Assembly (NCBI GenBank): GCA_002309235.1
Contig: DBXA01000151.1
Coordinates: 47,957-68,018, forward strand
Source of the DNA: Christensenella sp. UBA1224
GTDB taxonomy: Bacteria > Bacillota > Clostridia > Christensenellales > Aristaeellaceae
DNA length: 20,062 bases
Direction: 5' to 3'
The notes beneath the pieces are model-generated. The model did no database searches, was not told the origin of the DNA, and saw nothing but the letters and a program-made list of their open reading frames with translations. Every line of letters starts with the position of its first letter. Positions within the stretch are counted from its first letter, which is position 1. This document shows positions 1 to 7,562 of this stretch, one piece after another. Made by a program: the position numbers and the translations under genes.

Positions 1-845
1 AGGAGCTGTGCTTTTTCAAAGCCCGGGATATTTTCATGGAGGAAGTTGTACATCTCGACCATCTGCTCACGGGCGATGATCTCCGCCTTCGTGACATCCA
101 GAGGATCGGTCGGATCGTGCTTGACCACGCGTGTGGTATTGAAATGCAGCACACCATCCACCAGCGTAAAGAATACCAGCACGTTCTCGCGCGGATTCTT
201 TATCTTCCCCTCCGCCTGGAATTTCTTATACATTTCCTGCATGTACTGACGGTTTGCATTGAATTGTTCAATATCCACATTCCCGATGCGGAAGCAGAGC
301 GTCATCGGCTGGCAAAGGCCGTCTTCCCTGCCCAGATGGAACGGGCAGCCAGCCTGCATGGCAAGATCCGCATCGCCTGTGGAATCAATGAAATAACGCG
401 CTTTGAACGTAAGCACGCCCGCTTTCGTGGCGCATTTGACGCTGGTGATGGTCTCACCGTCCTTCTCAACACCTGCCAGGAAAGCATGGTAAAGGGGCTG
501 TATCCCTTCCCTGGTCACGAGCCTGTCAAGGGCGACCTTCAGGTATTCTTCATGGATGTTCTCGTTCCCTTCTCCTTTATAGCCGCCGACTTCCTTCATG
601 ATCTGCCTAAGCTCCGTAAAAAAGCCGCGCGAAAGAAGGAATTTCTCACCGTCTACCTGGGTGGAATAAGGCATGAACGGATTGATGAGGCAAGTGCCTG
701 CCGCGCCTCCTAAAAAGCCTGCTTTCTCAAGGATCAAGACATCCAGGCCTTTCCTCCGTGCCGCAACTGCCGCAGCAACGCCTGTCATACCGCCTCCGAC
801 CACGATAAGATCCCATTTTTTGTTTGTCAGCTGTTCAATGCTCAT
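1..845 (-). CDS. FAD-dependent oxidoreductase, FAD_oxidored type (C-terminus beyond window edge)
   Basis: The frame is open from an ATG at 845 to the window edge, giving about 281 residues of a longer protein. The start is fixed by AGGGAG 9 nt upstream of the ATG. Residues 17-22 read GGGMTG after a hydrophobic strand (WDLIVV), the Rossmann dinucleotide-binding loop. An STGDADLA segment further in is typical of FAD_oxidored (PF12831-like) proteins. The protein is clearly homologous to the FAD enzyme at 4631-5974: both have an IDxTGDxDL stretch followed by a Q-P-V/M-S/T-L segment, and a PGFEK motif near the point where this copy is cut. It lies downstream of the ABC sugar transporter operon on the same strand but behind a terminator, so it may depend on read-through or a weak promoter of its own. 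Such enzymes oxidise varied small molecules and some accompany glycoside catabolism. The substrate here cannot be read from the sequence. Confidence 0.85.
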   Translation of the reverse strand, partial: MSIEQLTNKKWDLIVVGGGMTGVAAAVAARRKGLDVLILEKAGFLGGAAGTCLINPFMPYSTQVDGEKFLLSRGFFTELRQIMKEVGGYKGEGNENIHEEYLKVALDRLVTREGIQPLYHAFLAGVEKDGETITSVKCATKAGVLTFKARYFIDSTGDADLAMQAGCPFHLGREDGLCQPMTLCFRIGNVDIEQFNANRQYMQEMYKKFQAEGKIKNPRENVLVFFTLVDGVLHFNTTRVVKHDPTDPLDVTKAEIIAREQMVEMYNFLHENIPGFEKAQL

Positions 846-883
846 ATTCTGTTACTCCCTTATATTCAGTTGTCTTTTAGCCC

Positions 884-931
884 GCAGGGGCGGGCATGTC
901 TCCCTTTCAGGAGGGACATGCCTGCCTCTGC
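884..931. repeat. Imperfect inverted repeat between terminator and FAD oxidoreductase gene
   Basis: Two arms, GGCATGTC at 893-900 and GACATGCC at 915-922, form a perfect 8-bp core. Imperfect outer pairing extends from 884 to 931. The outer mismatches become G-U wobbles only in plus-strand RNA. No T-tract follows on the minus strand. It sits in the leader of the FAD gene starting at 845 and could be an mRNA-stabilising or processing hairpin; no clear terminator role is visible. Confidence 0.4.
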
Positions 932-939
932 GCATGCAG

Positions 940-967
940 AAAACGGTGCCCGCAAAAGCGGGCACCG
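940..967 (-). terminator. Rho-independent terminator of the ABC transporter operon
   Basis: A perfect 10-bp stem (944-953 with 958-967, CGGTGCCCGC) closes a 4-nt loop. In minus-strand RNA it is followed by UUUU (943-940). It begins 11 nt after the stop codon of the solute-binding protein gene and so ends the permease/binding-protein transcript. Confidence 0.85.
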
Positions 968-978
968 CAAGGAAACGA

Positions 979-2499
979 TCAGTTGATCTCGTACCCGAAG
1001 ATGGAGTTGTACGGAGAATAGCTCTCGCGTGCCATCTCAACGAGACCGGGGTTCGCATGATACCACTCGGTAGCGGCAGCCTCGAGCTCAACACCGCCGG
1101 AAGCTTCCCACTCAGCTACGAAATCGTCATAGCTGTCGATGGATTCGGTGCCGGCGATGACCTGCTTGAAGTAGTCGTTGCACAGAGTGTTCAGAGCGCC
1201 GTAGTACTCGGCATACTCCGGGAAGGAGGCGAAGGTAAGGGGCTTGCCTTCGAAGCCGTAGTAAGCAGCCTTGCTGTTGGCATCATAGAAAGCATCCCAC
1301 TGGACCTGGGTCTTGTGGACGCGGGCCATCCAGGAGAACGGATGCACATACTGGTTGCGGCCGATCTGATACTTATCGCCGTTCTTCATATCGTCGTTGA
1401 AGATGGGCTGGATCGGGATCGGATAATGATTCTCATCAAAGTAGTAGTGAGTTCCCTCATAGCCGTCGTTGAACATCCAGTAGACATCTTCCTGCAGGCG
1501 GGAAGCGACTACATTGAGGAAGTACTCGGTACGCTCATCGGAAGCGGTAGCCGGTACGCACCAGACGTTGCTGACACCGTTGGAAACGGCGATGTGGCGC
1601 TTGCCGTTGGCATCCGCCAGAGGAACGATCTGATCGAAATAGGCATCCTCATCGCCGGATTCCCTCAGGGCGTTGACCCAGTTGAGGGGGCTCCAGTGAG
1701 CGGCATAGGTCATAACAGCTGCGCCGGTAGACATCTTGTTGTTGATGGTATCGCCGTTGTTCACAGGCCAGTCGATATCGATAAGGCCTTCGTTATAGAC
1801 CTTGTTCATCCATACGAGGTATTCCTTCATGCCGGGGTTGCGCAGCCAGGATTTGATCTCGTCTGTCTCCTCGTCCACTACGAAATCATAGGAGAGGCCA
1901 AAGCCGGAAGCGATGACGGCTTCGACAGCAGATGAGCCGGTCAGCGGGATCAGGCCGGTCTTGTCCTTGATCTCAACAAGCAGATTATAGAAATCATCGA
2001 TGGTCTCAACATCCGCTGAAATATCGTTTTCAGCGAATATATCCTCACGATAGCCAAGGCCGCCGGTGTAGACAGCATCGTCTACGTTCGGAATGCCGTA
2101 AACAGCACCATCTTCGGTCACATAATACCAGCCCTTTTCGGAGATGGCATCCTTGATATCCTGATGGTTCTCCAGCAGGCCGGAGATATCCTTCAGGGCC
2201 TTGGCATTCTTCATCTGCTGGAACAGGTTGGCGGTAAGCATGACAGCGTCATACTCCGTGCCGGAAGAGATCTCCAGCACCAGGGCCTTCTCATCGTTCC
2301 AGTTGCTGTACTCTACGGAAAGGCCGGTGGCCTCATAGAGCATTTTGGCAACGATGTCTTCGTTCATATCAAACGACTGAGCCTGAGCCAGCAGCTTGAC
2401 AGTGGGCTGTTCACCTTCCGCGGCGGCAGCACCCATCACACCAAGAGACGCGATGACAAGCGCGGCAGCGATAAGAAGGGAAAGAACACGCTTCTTCAT
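979..2499 (-). CDS. Extracellular solute-binding protein of a carbohydrate ABC transporter
   Basis: This 506-residue protein is the substrate-binding component of a CUT1-type sugar importer, acting outside the membrane. Residues 1-27 form a classical Sec signal peptide: KKR, a long hydrophobic stretch, then AAAA before EGEQP. The mature part has the look of large LplA/YtcQ-type oligosaccharide-binding proteins, including a segment on test-period and trial-type residues near GLIPLTGSSAVEAV and many surface Trp/Tyr. The usual Gram-positive lipobox cysteine is absent from the signal peptide, so the protein is predicted to be cleaved by signal peptidase I and not lipid-anchored. The start is supported by AAAGGAGG 8 nt upstream. 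It is the third gene of the operon, 61 bp behind the LplC-like permease, and is followed directly by a terminator. The substrate is unknown; an oligosaccharide or uronide-type glycan would fit the family. Confidence 0.88.
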   Translation of the reverse strand: MKKRVLSLLIAAALVIASLGVMGAAAAEGEQPTVKLLAQAQSFDMNEDIVAKMLYEATGLSVEYSNWNDEKALVLEISSGTEYDAVMLTANLFQQMKNAKALKDISGLLENHQDIKDAISEKGWYYVTEDGAVYGIPNVDDAVYTGGLGYREDIFAENDISADVETIDDFYNLLVEIKDKTGLIPLTGSSAVEAVIASGFGLSYDFVVDEETDEIKSWLRNPGMKEYLVWMNKVYNEGLIDIDWPVNNGDTINNKMSTGAAVMTYAAHWSPLNWVNALRESGDEDAYFDQIVPLADANGKRHIAVSNGVSNVWCVPATASDERTEYFLNVVASRLQEDVYWMFNDGYEGTHYYFDENHYPIPIQPIFNDDMKNGDKYQIGRNQYVHPFSWMARVHKTQVQWDAFYDANSKAAYYGFEGKPLTFASFPEYAEYYGALNTLCNDYFKQVIAGTESIDSYDDFVAEWEASGGVELEAAATEWYHANPGLVEMARESYSPYNSIFGYEIN

Positions 2500-2560
2500 T
2501 TGGGTTTCCTCCTTTGTTATTTATTCCGAACCGCCGTAAGCGGACGAAACCTTTATGACA

Positions 2561-3472
2561 TCAGCCCTTTACGGAGCCGACGCGCAGGCCCTTCACAAAG
2601 TACTTCTGCAGGAAGGGGTATACGCACATGATGGGAACACAGGTCAGCATGATGGTAGCCGAGCGGATGGATTCGGTATTGAGCGCCGCGTCCTCCAGGG
2701 CTTCCATCGTCTTGGGATTACCGGCGTTGTCCACATGCTGTGTTTCCACGACCAGCTCATACAGATAGAGCTGCAAAGGTTTGTATTCGGGCTTCTGGAT
2801 GTAGATAAGACCGGTCATGTAGTTATCCCAGTAACCGACCGCGTAGAAAAGGCCAATGGTGGCGATCGCCGGGAGCGACATGGGCAGCACGATGGAGATG
2901 AGCGTCCTGAGACTGCCCGCCCCGTCAAGCTGCGCGGATTCCTCCAGGGCCTCCGGTATCTCCTCAAAGAAATTCTTCAGAAGGATCATATTGTAGATGC
3001 CCAGCATCCCGGGTATGATCAGCACCTTCATGGTATTTACGAAGCCGATGGCCTTCATAAGGATGTAGCTGGGTACCATGCCGCCCGAGAACAGCATGCA
3101 GAACACGAACAGGAACACGAAAAACTTCCTGCCGTACAGCCAGGTCTTTGACAGCGGATATGCCGTGAGGCAGGTGATGATCATAGCGCCCGCGGTACCC
3201 AGTATCGTAACGATAACGGATACCTTGAGTGAAGACCAGAACTGGCTCTCTCTAAGCACATATTTATAGGTGCCGGTCTGGAAATCGACCGGCCAGAACC
3301 ACACGTTGCCCGTCAGGACTGCAGTCTCACCCGAAAAAGATTTGCTTGCCATCTGCAGGAAGGGCAGGAGCATCATGAGCCCTATCACGATCAGGATAAA
3401 GGTATTGACAAATTCAAATACGCGTTCACCCGCGGTAAGCCCGAAAGCCGCACCTTTTCTCTTGTTTGCCAT
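2561..3472 (-). CDS. Carbohydrate ABC transporter permease, LplC/YtcP-like
   Basis: This 303-residue inner-membrane subunit pairs with the permease encoded just upstream to form the translocation channel. It has about six hydrophobic segments, the first at roughly residues 22-40. The cytoplasmic EAA loop is visible at 175-186 (ALEESAQLDGAG), followed by an I-LP-S-PAI segment; this loop docks on the ATPase. An open frame extends 13 codons further upstream, but the ATG at 3472 is preferred. It has a strong AGGAGGG 8 nt ahead, which overlaps the stop of the upstream permease gene, and the protein then begins MANKRK as is typical. No ATPase gene is present, so an MsmX-like shared ATPase encoded elsewhere probably powers it. 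Confidence 0.92.
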   Translation of the reverse strand: MANKRKGAAFGLTAGERVFEFVNTFILIVIGLMMLLPFLQMASKSFSGETAVLTGNVWFWPVDFQTGTYKYVLRESQFWSSLKVSVIVTILGTAGAMIITCLTAYPLSKTWLYGRKFFVFLFVFCMLFSGGMVPSYILMKAIGFVNTMKVLIIPGMLGIYNMILLKNFFEEIPEALEESAQLDGAGSLRTLISIVLPMSLPAIATIGLFYAVGYWDNYMTGLIYIQKPEYKPLQLYLYELVVETQHVDNAGNPKTMEALEDAALNTESIRSATIMLTCVPIMCVYPFLQKYFVKGLRVGSVKG

Positions 3473-3486
3473 TTGCGCTTCCCTCC

Positions 3487-4470
3487 TTACCAGATGCTCT
3501 TCTCTGTCCATCTGCGGCTGAGATAGTTCCCGCCGAACATGAGGATCAGATTGATCAGGGAATTGAACAAGCCAACGATGGTGCCCTGGCTCCAGTTCAT
3601 CTTGCCAAGGCCTTCACGGAACACATAGGTGCCGATGATATCACCCGACTTGTAAACAGTCGAGTTATACATGACCTGTATCTGCGCAAAGCCCGCGTCC
3701 ATGATGCCGCCAAGCCTCAGTATCAGCATCATGACAACCGTGCCCGCGATGCCAGGCAGCGTAACGTACCAGATCTGCTGGAAACGGTTTGCCCTGTCGA
3801 TGCGGGCGGCTTCGTACAGAGCGGGATCGATGCCGGTGATAGCCGCCAGGTAAACGATCGTGCCCCAGCCGGATTCCTTCCATATACTCGAAAGCAGCAG
3901 CACCCAGCGGAACCATTTATTATCCATGAAGAATTTCTGCGTGGTGCCGCCCATGGAAACAATGATCTTATTGACGATGCCGCTTGTGCCGAGCAGGTTC
4001 ATGAACAGCGCGCCTACCACGACCCAGCTGATAAAGTGCGGCAGATACATGACCGTCTGCAGGACCCTCTTTGTGCCTGTCCTGCGGACTTCGTTGATCA
4101 TGAGCGCCAGTATGACCGGTATCGGGAAGCCGATGACCACCTTCATGGCGCTTATGATGAACGTGTTTGTGATAGCCTGTTTGAATTTGCTTTGGATCCA
4201 GAGTTTATTCCAGAATTTGAGGCCCACCCAAGGGCTGACGCTTATGGCATCGATCGGATTTGCCCCCGCAAAGATATTATAATCCTTAAAACCGATGACC
4301 ACGCCGTACATAGGGAGATAATGAAAGACCAGTATCATCAAAAGACCCGGTATGAGCAGCACATAAAGCGGCAGGCTGCGCCTGAGGCGGTACCTGGCCT
4401 GCCTTCTGTCGCTCCGCTTTGCCGAAAGCTTTGCTTCTTTCAGCGTCATCGTTCTTCTTTCAACGGTCAT
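3487..4470 (-). CDS. Carbohydrate ABC transporter permease, LplB/YteP-like
   Basis: This 327-residue first gene of the sugar importer operon encodes an integral membrane permease. After a basic N-terminus (residues 15-31, rich in K and R) the first membrane segment starts at about residue 33 with LPLYVLLIPGLLMILVF and the HYLPMYG signature of LplB-type proteins. Several further hydrophobic helices follow. The EAA loop is at 220-228 (EAARIDRAN), followed by a QQIWYVTLPG segment. The open frame reaches 4527, but that end overlaps the promoter -35 region. ATG 4470 has AAAGGGG about 7 nt upstream and lies 29 nt after the -10 box, so it is the better start. The gene is divergent from the FAD oxidoreductase at 4631, and the two likely share a control region. 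Confidence 0.92.
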   Translation of the reverse strand: MTVERRTMTLKEAKLSAKRSDRRQARYRLRRSLPLYVLLIPGLLMILVFHYLPMYGVVIGFKDYNIFAGANPIDAISVSPWVGLKFWNKLWIQSKFKQAITNTFIISAMKVVIGFPIPVILALMINEVRRTGTKRVLQTVMYLPHFISWVVVGALFMNLLGTSGIVNKIIVSMGGTTQKFFMDNKWFRWVLLLSSIWKESGWGTIVYLAAITGIDPALYEAARIDRANRFQQIWYVTLPGIAGTVVMMLILRLGGIMDAGFAQIQVMYNSTVYKSGDIIGTYVFREGLGKMNWSQGTIVGLFNSLINLILMFGGNYLSRRWTEKSIW

Positions 4471-4498
4471 AAGGGCACCCCTTTCCGTTAACAAACTT

Positions 4499-4527
4499 AT
4501 TTTATCGCATATCTCGTCAGCAATCAA
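4499..4527 (-). promoter_or_regulatory. Sigma-A type promoter for the ABC transporter operon
   Basis: On the minus strand, TTGATT (4527-4522) is separated by exactly 17 bp from TAAAAT (4504-4499). The first permease start codon at 4470 follows 28 nt after the -10 box, which leaves room for a short leader with the GGGG ribosome binding site. Confidence 0.7.
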
Positions 4528-4587
4528 GACATAAGACAGTTTTTTTCCTGAAGGATACCGTACCGGGTGACCCGTGGGCAGCGGCTG

Positions 4588-4596
4588 TGATATAAT
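4588..4596 (+). promoter_or_regulatory. Extended -10 promoter for the plus-strand FAD oxidoreductase
   Basis: TGATATAAT is a perfect extended -10 element (TGn followed by TATAAT at 4591-4596). The -35 position has only a weak match (TGACCC near 4568). Transcription would start near 4603, ahead of the ribosome binding site GGAGG at 4617-4621. This rules out the upstream in-frame GTG at 4574 and makes ATG 4594 unlikely as a start. Confidence 0.7.
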
Positions 4597-4630
4597 GGAT
4601 CCTGATCAAACGGAACGGAGGCTTGGTTAT

Positions 4631-5974
4631 ATGTTCAAAAAAGAATTTTCGGCGGATGTCGTCATATCAGGTGCCGGTACAGCCGGTTCCGCCGCGGCGA
4701 TCGCGGCAGCGGACCAGGGGCTGAGCGTGCTGCTCATCGAGCAGTTCGGCGCTGCCGGCGGATCAGGTTCCATAGGTCTTGTGACCCCTATCATGTCTTC
4801 CCATATCAAAGGAAACCCTCAGTGCTCTTATGTCGCCGAGGAGATCAACGCCCGCATGGAGGCGCTCGGTGCCGGGACAGGCGCCAGCTTTTTTGACCCG
4901 GGCATGCTCCCCTTTGTGCTCGAAAAAATGCTGATCGAGCGCTGTGTAAAGATACTCTTCCACACGACAGTCACGGATGTGGTCATGGACGGCAGGAGGA
5001 TAGACCACCTGGTGCTCGCCGGCAAGAGCGGCAAAATGAAAGCATCCGGAAAGTATTACATCGACTGCACCGGTGACAGCGATCTTTCCGTCCTGGCCGG
5101 CTTCCCGACGCTGCACGGCGATGAGACCACAGGCAAGAACCAGCCCGTTTCCCTCCGTTACCTTGTAGGCGGCATCAATGTTCAGGCCTTCCGGAAATTC
5201 CTGTACGATATCGGTATCAAGATCGATGCCCCGTATATCTCTGGCTCCGTCTGCAAGGCGAAGAATTCCTCCGGTCCCCTTGACGATATCTTCATGAAAG
5301 CAATCAATGCCGGTGATCTCGTCTATGAGGATGCCGTCTATTGGCAGTTCTTCTCAGTACCCGGACGCAGCGATACCATCGCCTTCAATTGCCCGGAATA
5401 CTTCGATATCCATGACGCAGATGATACCGAGAGCCTCACGTTCGTTCAGCTCGACGGCAAGCAGTCCATCCTGCGCCAGCTGCTCTTCTACCGCAAATAC
5501 CTGCCCGGCTTTGAAAAGAGCTATATCAGCAGTGTTTCCGGCTTTGTGGGCATACGCGAATCGCGCCGCGCAGTGACGGATTATATCATGACTGTAGAAG
5601 ATATCGTTTCCCACAGAAAGTTCCCGGATGCCATCTGCCAATCCAATTACCCGGTGGATGTACACGGCCGCAAATTGAACCTGAAGCAGCTGACAAGCAC
5701 CGATCCGAACGAAAAGCCGTACTACGAGCTGCCCCTGGGCTGCCTGATCGTAAAGGATGCAGATAACCTGCTTGCAGCCGGACGCAATCTCGGCTCGGAA
5801 TTTGCCGCTCAGTCCTCCATCCGCGTGATACATACCTGCCGCGCCATGGGCGAAGCTGCCGGCATCGCCTGCGCCTTTGCGGAAAAGACGGGCTCTCTGC
5901 GCAGCGTAGACGGCGCTCTCGTGCGGGAAGAGATGCGCAAGCGCGGTGCAAGGTTCGTCTGCGACGTACAATGA
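4631..5974 (+). CDS. FAD-dependent oxidoreductase, FAD_oxidored type
   Basis: This 447-residue, probably cytoplasmic, flavoenzyme carries GAGTAG at residues 14-19 inside a beta-alpha-beta dinucleotide fold, with a matching acidic end (LLIEQ) at the second strand. A central IDCTGDSDLS segment follows. Near the C-terminus LLAAGRNLGSEFAAQSSIRV and an MGEAAGIA helix form the second FAD-contact region typical of this family. The start at 4631 is chosen because GGAGG lies 9 nt upstream and the promoter lies inside the longer open frame. It is divergently transcribed from the sugar permease operon and is homologous to the partial enzyme at 845-1, so the locus carries two such enzymes around one importer. 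An oxidative step on the imported glycoside or a derived acid is the natural inference. The electron acceptor and substrate are unknown. Confidence 0.9.
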   Translation: MFKKEFSADVVISGAGTAGSAAAIAAADQGLSVLLIEQFGAAGGSGSIGLVTPIMSSHIKGNPQCSYVAEEINARMEALGAGTGASFFDPGMLPFVLEKMLIERCVKILFHTTVTDVVMDGRRIDHLVLAGKSGKMKASGKYYIDCTGDSDLSVLAGFPTLHGDETTGKNQPVSLRYLVGGINVQAFRKFLYDIGIKIDAPYISGSVCKAKNSSGPLDDIFMKAINAGDLVYEDAVYWQFFSVPGRSDTIAFNCPEYFDIHDADDTESLTFVQLDGKQSILRQLLFYRKYLPGFEKSYISSVSGFVGIRESRRAVTDYIMTVEDIVSHRKFPDAICQSNYPVDVHGRKLNLKQLTSTDPNEKPYYELPLGCLIVKDADNLLAAGRNLGSEFAAQSSIRVIHTCRAMGEAAGIACAFAEKTGSLRSVDGALVREEMRKRGARFVCDVQ

Positions 5975-5983
5975 TAAACAGTT

Positions 5984-6022
5984 CCGATAAGAAAGAGCCC
6001 CGGCGGGCTCTTTTCTTATCGG
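5984..6022. terminator. Bidirectional terminator between FAD oxidoreductase and fumC
   Basis: A long inverted repeat, CCGATAAGAAAGAGCCC with its near-perfect complement (one extra A), surrounds a CGGC loop. The inner GAGCCC/GGGCTC stem is followed by TTTTCTTAT on the plus strand and TTTCTTATC on the minus strand. It therefore serves both converging genes, ending at 5974 and 6026. Confidence 0.88.
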
Positions 6023-6025
6023 GGT

Positions 6026-7396
6026 CTATGGTTTTCCGATCATCCTTTCCGGCCTGACGATCTCATCAAAGCGCTCCGGTGTAAGAAAGCCGAGCTCTTT
6101 GCAGGCATCGCGAAGCGTGATGCCCTTTTCATGCGCTCTCTTCGCAACGAGAGCCGCCTTCTCATATCCTATTACCGGGTTCAGCGCCGTCACCAGCATG
6201 AGGGATCCCGACAGGTTTTCGGCTATCCTCTCATACACAGGCGTGATGCCGGATACGCAGCGGCGGGAGAAGGACACCATCACATCCGCGAGCAAACGAG
6301 CAGACTGCAGGAAATCGCAGATCAGCACCGGCATGAACACATTCAGCTCGAAATTGCCTTGGGAAGCGGCAAAGCCTATCGCCGCGTCATTCCCCATCAC
6401 CTGTACGGCGACCATGGTGACCGCCTCGCACTGGGTGGGATTCACTTTCCCGGGCATGATGGAAGATCCCGGTTCATTTTCCGGTATGCGTATTTCCCCT
6501 ATGCCGCAGCGCGGGCCTGAGGACAGCCAGCGGATATCATTTGCGATCTTCATGAGATCTGCCGCCAGGGCCTTCATGGCGCCGTGCGCGAAGACAAAGC
6601 TGTCCTTCGCCGTGAGAGCATGAAATTTGTTTCCCGCTGTTACAAACCTTTTCCCGGAAACCGCAGATATCTCCTCTGCCGCCAGCACGTCAAAGCCCTC
6701 CGGCGCATTGAGGCCCGTGCCGACAGCCGTACCGCCAAGCGCGAGCTCCCTCAGGGGACCGAGGGCAGATACGATCATCCCCCGCGCAGTCTTCAGCATG
6801 GAATACCAGCCGCTCATCTCCTGGCCGAGCGTCAGCGGCACGGCATCCTGCAGGTGTGTGCGGCCTATCTTGATCACATTCTTATACTTTTCAGACAGCG
6901 CCTCTATGGCGAACGTCAATTCATCCAAAGCGGGCAGCACCCTGTCTTCGACAATGGCGACAGCCGCTATGTTCATCGCCGATGGGAAGGTATCGTTTGA
7001 GGATTGAGATCGGTTCACATCGTCATTCGGATGTATCACAAGCCCCGAGATCTCCCCGGCTCTGCGGGCTATCACCTCGTTCACATTCATATTGGTGTGG
7101 GTGCCGCTGCCCGTCTGCCATACGGAGAGCGGGAATTCCTGTGACAGCCCGCCAGCAAGTATCTCATCGCAAACCCGGGCGATAGCATCCGCCTTCTCCG
7201 ACGGCAGTACACCGAGTTTCCTATTGGCGAGAGCTGCCCCTTTTTTCAGGCAGGCAAATGCCAGGATCACCTCTCGCGGCATCTTTTCCGTGCCGATAGG
7301 AAAGTTTTCAAGCGAGCGCTGCGTCTGCGCACCGTAATATCTTTCCTGAGGGACGCGCACTTCACCCATCGTATCATGTTCTATCCTGTGATCCAT
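6026..7396 (-). CDS. fumC: Class II fumarate hydratase
   Basis: This 456-residue enzyme interconverts fumarate and L-malate in the cytoplasm and needs no iron-sulfur cluster. Diagnostic blocks are in place: TGSGTHTNMN at residues 95-104, HPNDDVNRSQSSND at 122-135, GRTHLQDAVP at 178-187 with the catalytic His181, and the fumarase/aspartase superfamily signature GSSIMPGKVNP at 310-320 with the catalytic serine loop. The KVNP form and the HPNDDVN block favour fumarase over aspartase or argininosuccinate lyase, and the length fits FumC. The start has GGGAGG 7 nt upstream. An extended -10 (TGGTAGAAT) lies at 7437-7429. The gene converges on the FAD oxidoreductase, sharing its terminator, and is divergent from the transporter at 7563. 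It looks like ordinary central metabolism with no link to the neighbours. Confidence 0.96.
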   Translation of the reverse strand: MDHRIEHDTMGEVRVPQERYYGAQTQRSLENFPIGTEKMPREVILAFACLKKGAALANRKLGVLPSEKADAIARVCDEILAGGLSQEFPLSVWQTGSGTHTNMNVNEVIARRAGEISGLVIHPNDDVNRSQSSNDTFPSAMNIAAVAIVEDRVLPALDELTFAIEALSEKYKNVIKIGRTHLQDAVPLTLGQEMSGWYSMLKTARGMIVSALGPLRELALGGTAVGTGLNAPEGFDVLAAEEISAVSGKRFVTAGNKFHALTAKDSFVFAHGAMKALAADLMKIANDIRWLSSGPRCGIGEIRIPENEPGSSIMPGKVNPTQCEAVTMVAVQVMGNDAAIGFAASQGNFELNVFMPVLICDFLQSARLLADVMVSFSRRCVSGITPVYERIAENLSGSLMLVTALNPVIGYEKAALVAKRAHEKGITLRDACKELGFLTPERFDEIVRPERMIGKP

Positions 7397-7428
7397 TCCC
7401 TTACCTCCCGCAGATCAGGCTGTTATCC

Positions 7429-7437
7429 ATTCTACCA
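7429..7437 (-). promoter_or_regulatory. Extended -10 promoter of fumC
   Basis: On the minus strand TGGTAGAAT (7437-7429) matches the extended -10 form with one deviation from TATAAT. No good -35 box is seen at 17 bp. The fumC start codon follows about 32 nt downstream. Confidence 0.5.
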
Positions 7438-7499
7438 TATTTCGCAAGGCTGCGCACGGTTTCACAGTATCTTGCTTTCCGGGCTCTGACAAACCGTCA

Positions 7500-7534
7500 T
7501 ATAATATCCGGGCCGGGGTTCGCACAATCCCGGA
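7500..7534 (+). promoter_or_regulatory. Putative promoter and possible operator of the EamA transporter
   Basis: A perfect TATAAT lies at 7500-7505. The only -35-like sequence, TTGCTT at 7472, is 22 bp away, too far for a standard promoter. Right after the -10 box an inverted repeat TCCGGG (7507-7512) / CCCGGA (7529-7534) spans the expected start of transcription and could be a regulator site or a leader hairpin. Confidence 0.4.
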
Positions 7535-7562
7535 CAAGATCACATTCTTTCGGAGGCACGCA

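Noticed and set aside
36..713. Plus-strand 225-codon open frame
   Set aside because: It is the antisense shadow of the FAD oxidoreductase on the minus strand, which has the GGGMTG motif and a good ribosome site; the plus-strand frame has neither.
673..1935. Plus-strand 420-codon open frame
   Set aside because: It is antisense to the solute-binding protein, which has a signal peptide and a strong ribosome site. The plus-strand product is a low-information, valine-rich frame crossing a terminator.
2521..2560. Short CCGC/GCGG inverted repeat between the permease and the binding-protein gene
   Set aside because: Only four base pairs and no T-run; it is not strong enough to call a terminator or stabiliser.
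3466..4491. Plus-strand 341-codon open frame
   Set aside because: It is antisense to the LplB-like permease. The peptide is His/Asp-rich and unlike any family, whereas the minus strand shows membrane helices and an EAA loop.
4574..4630. Upstream GTG start for the FAD oxidoreductase
   Set aside because: The perfect extended -10 (4588-4596) lies within this extension, so that part would not be transcribed from it; ATG 4631 has GGAGG at the right distance.
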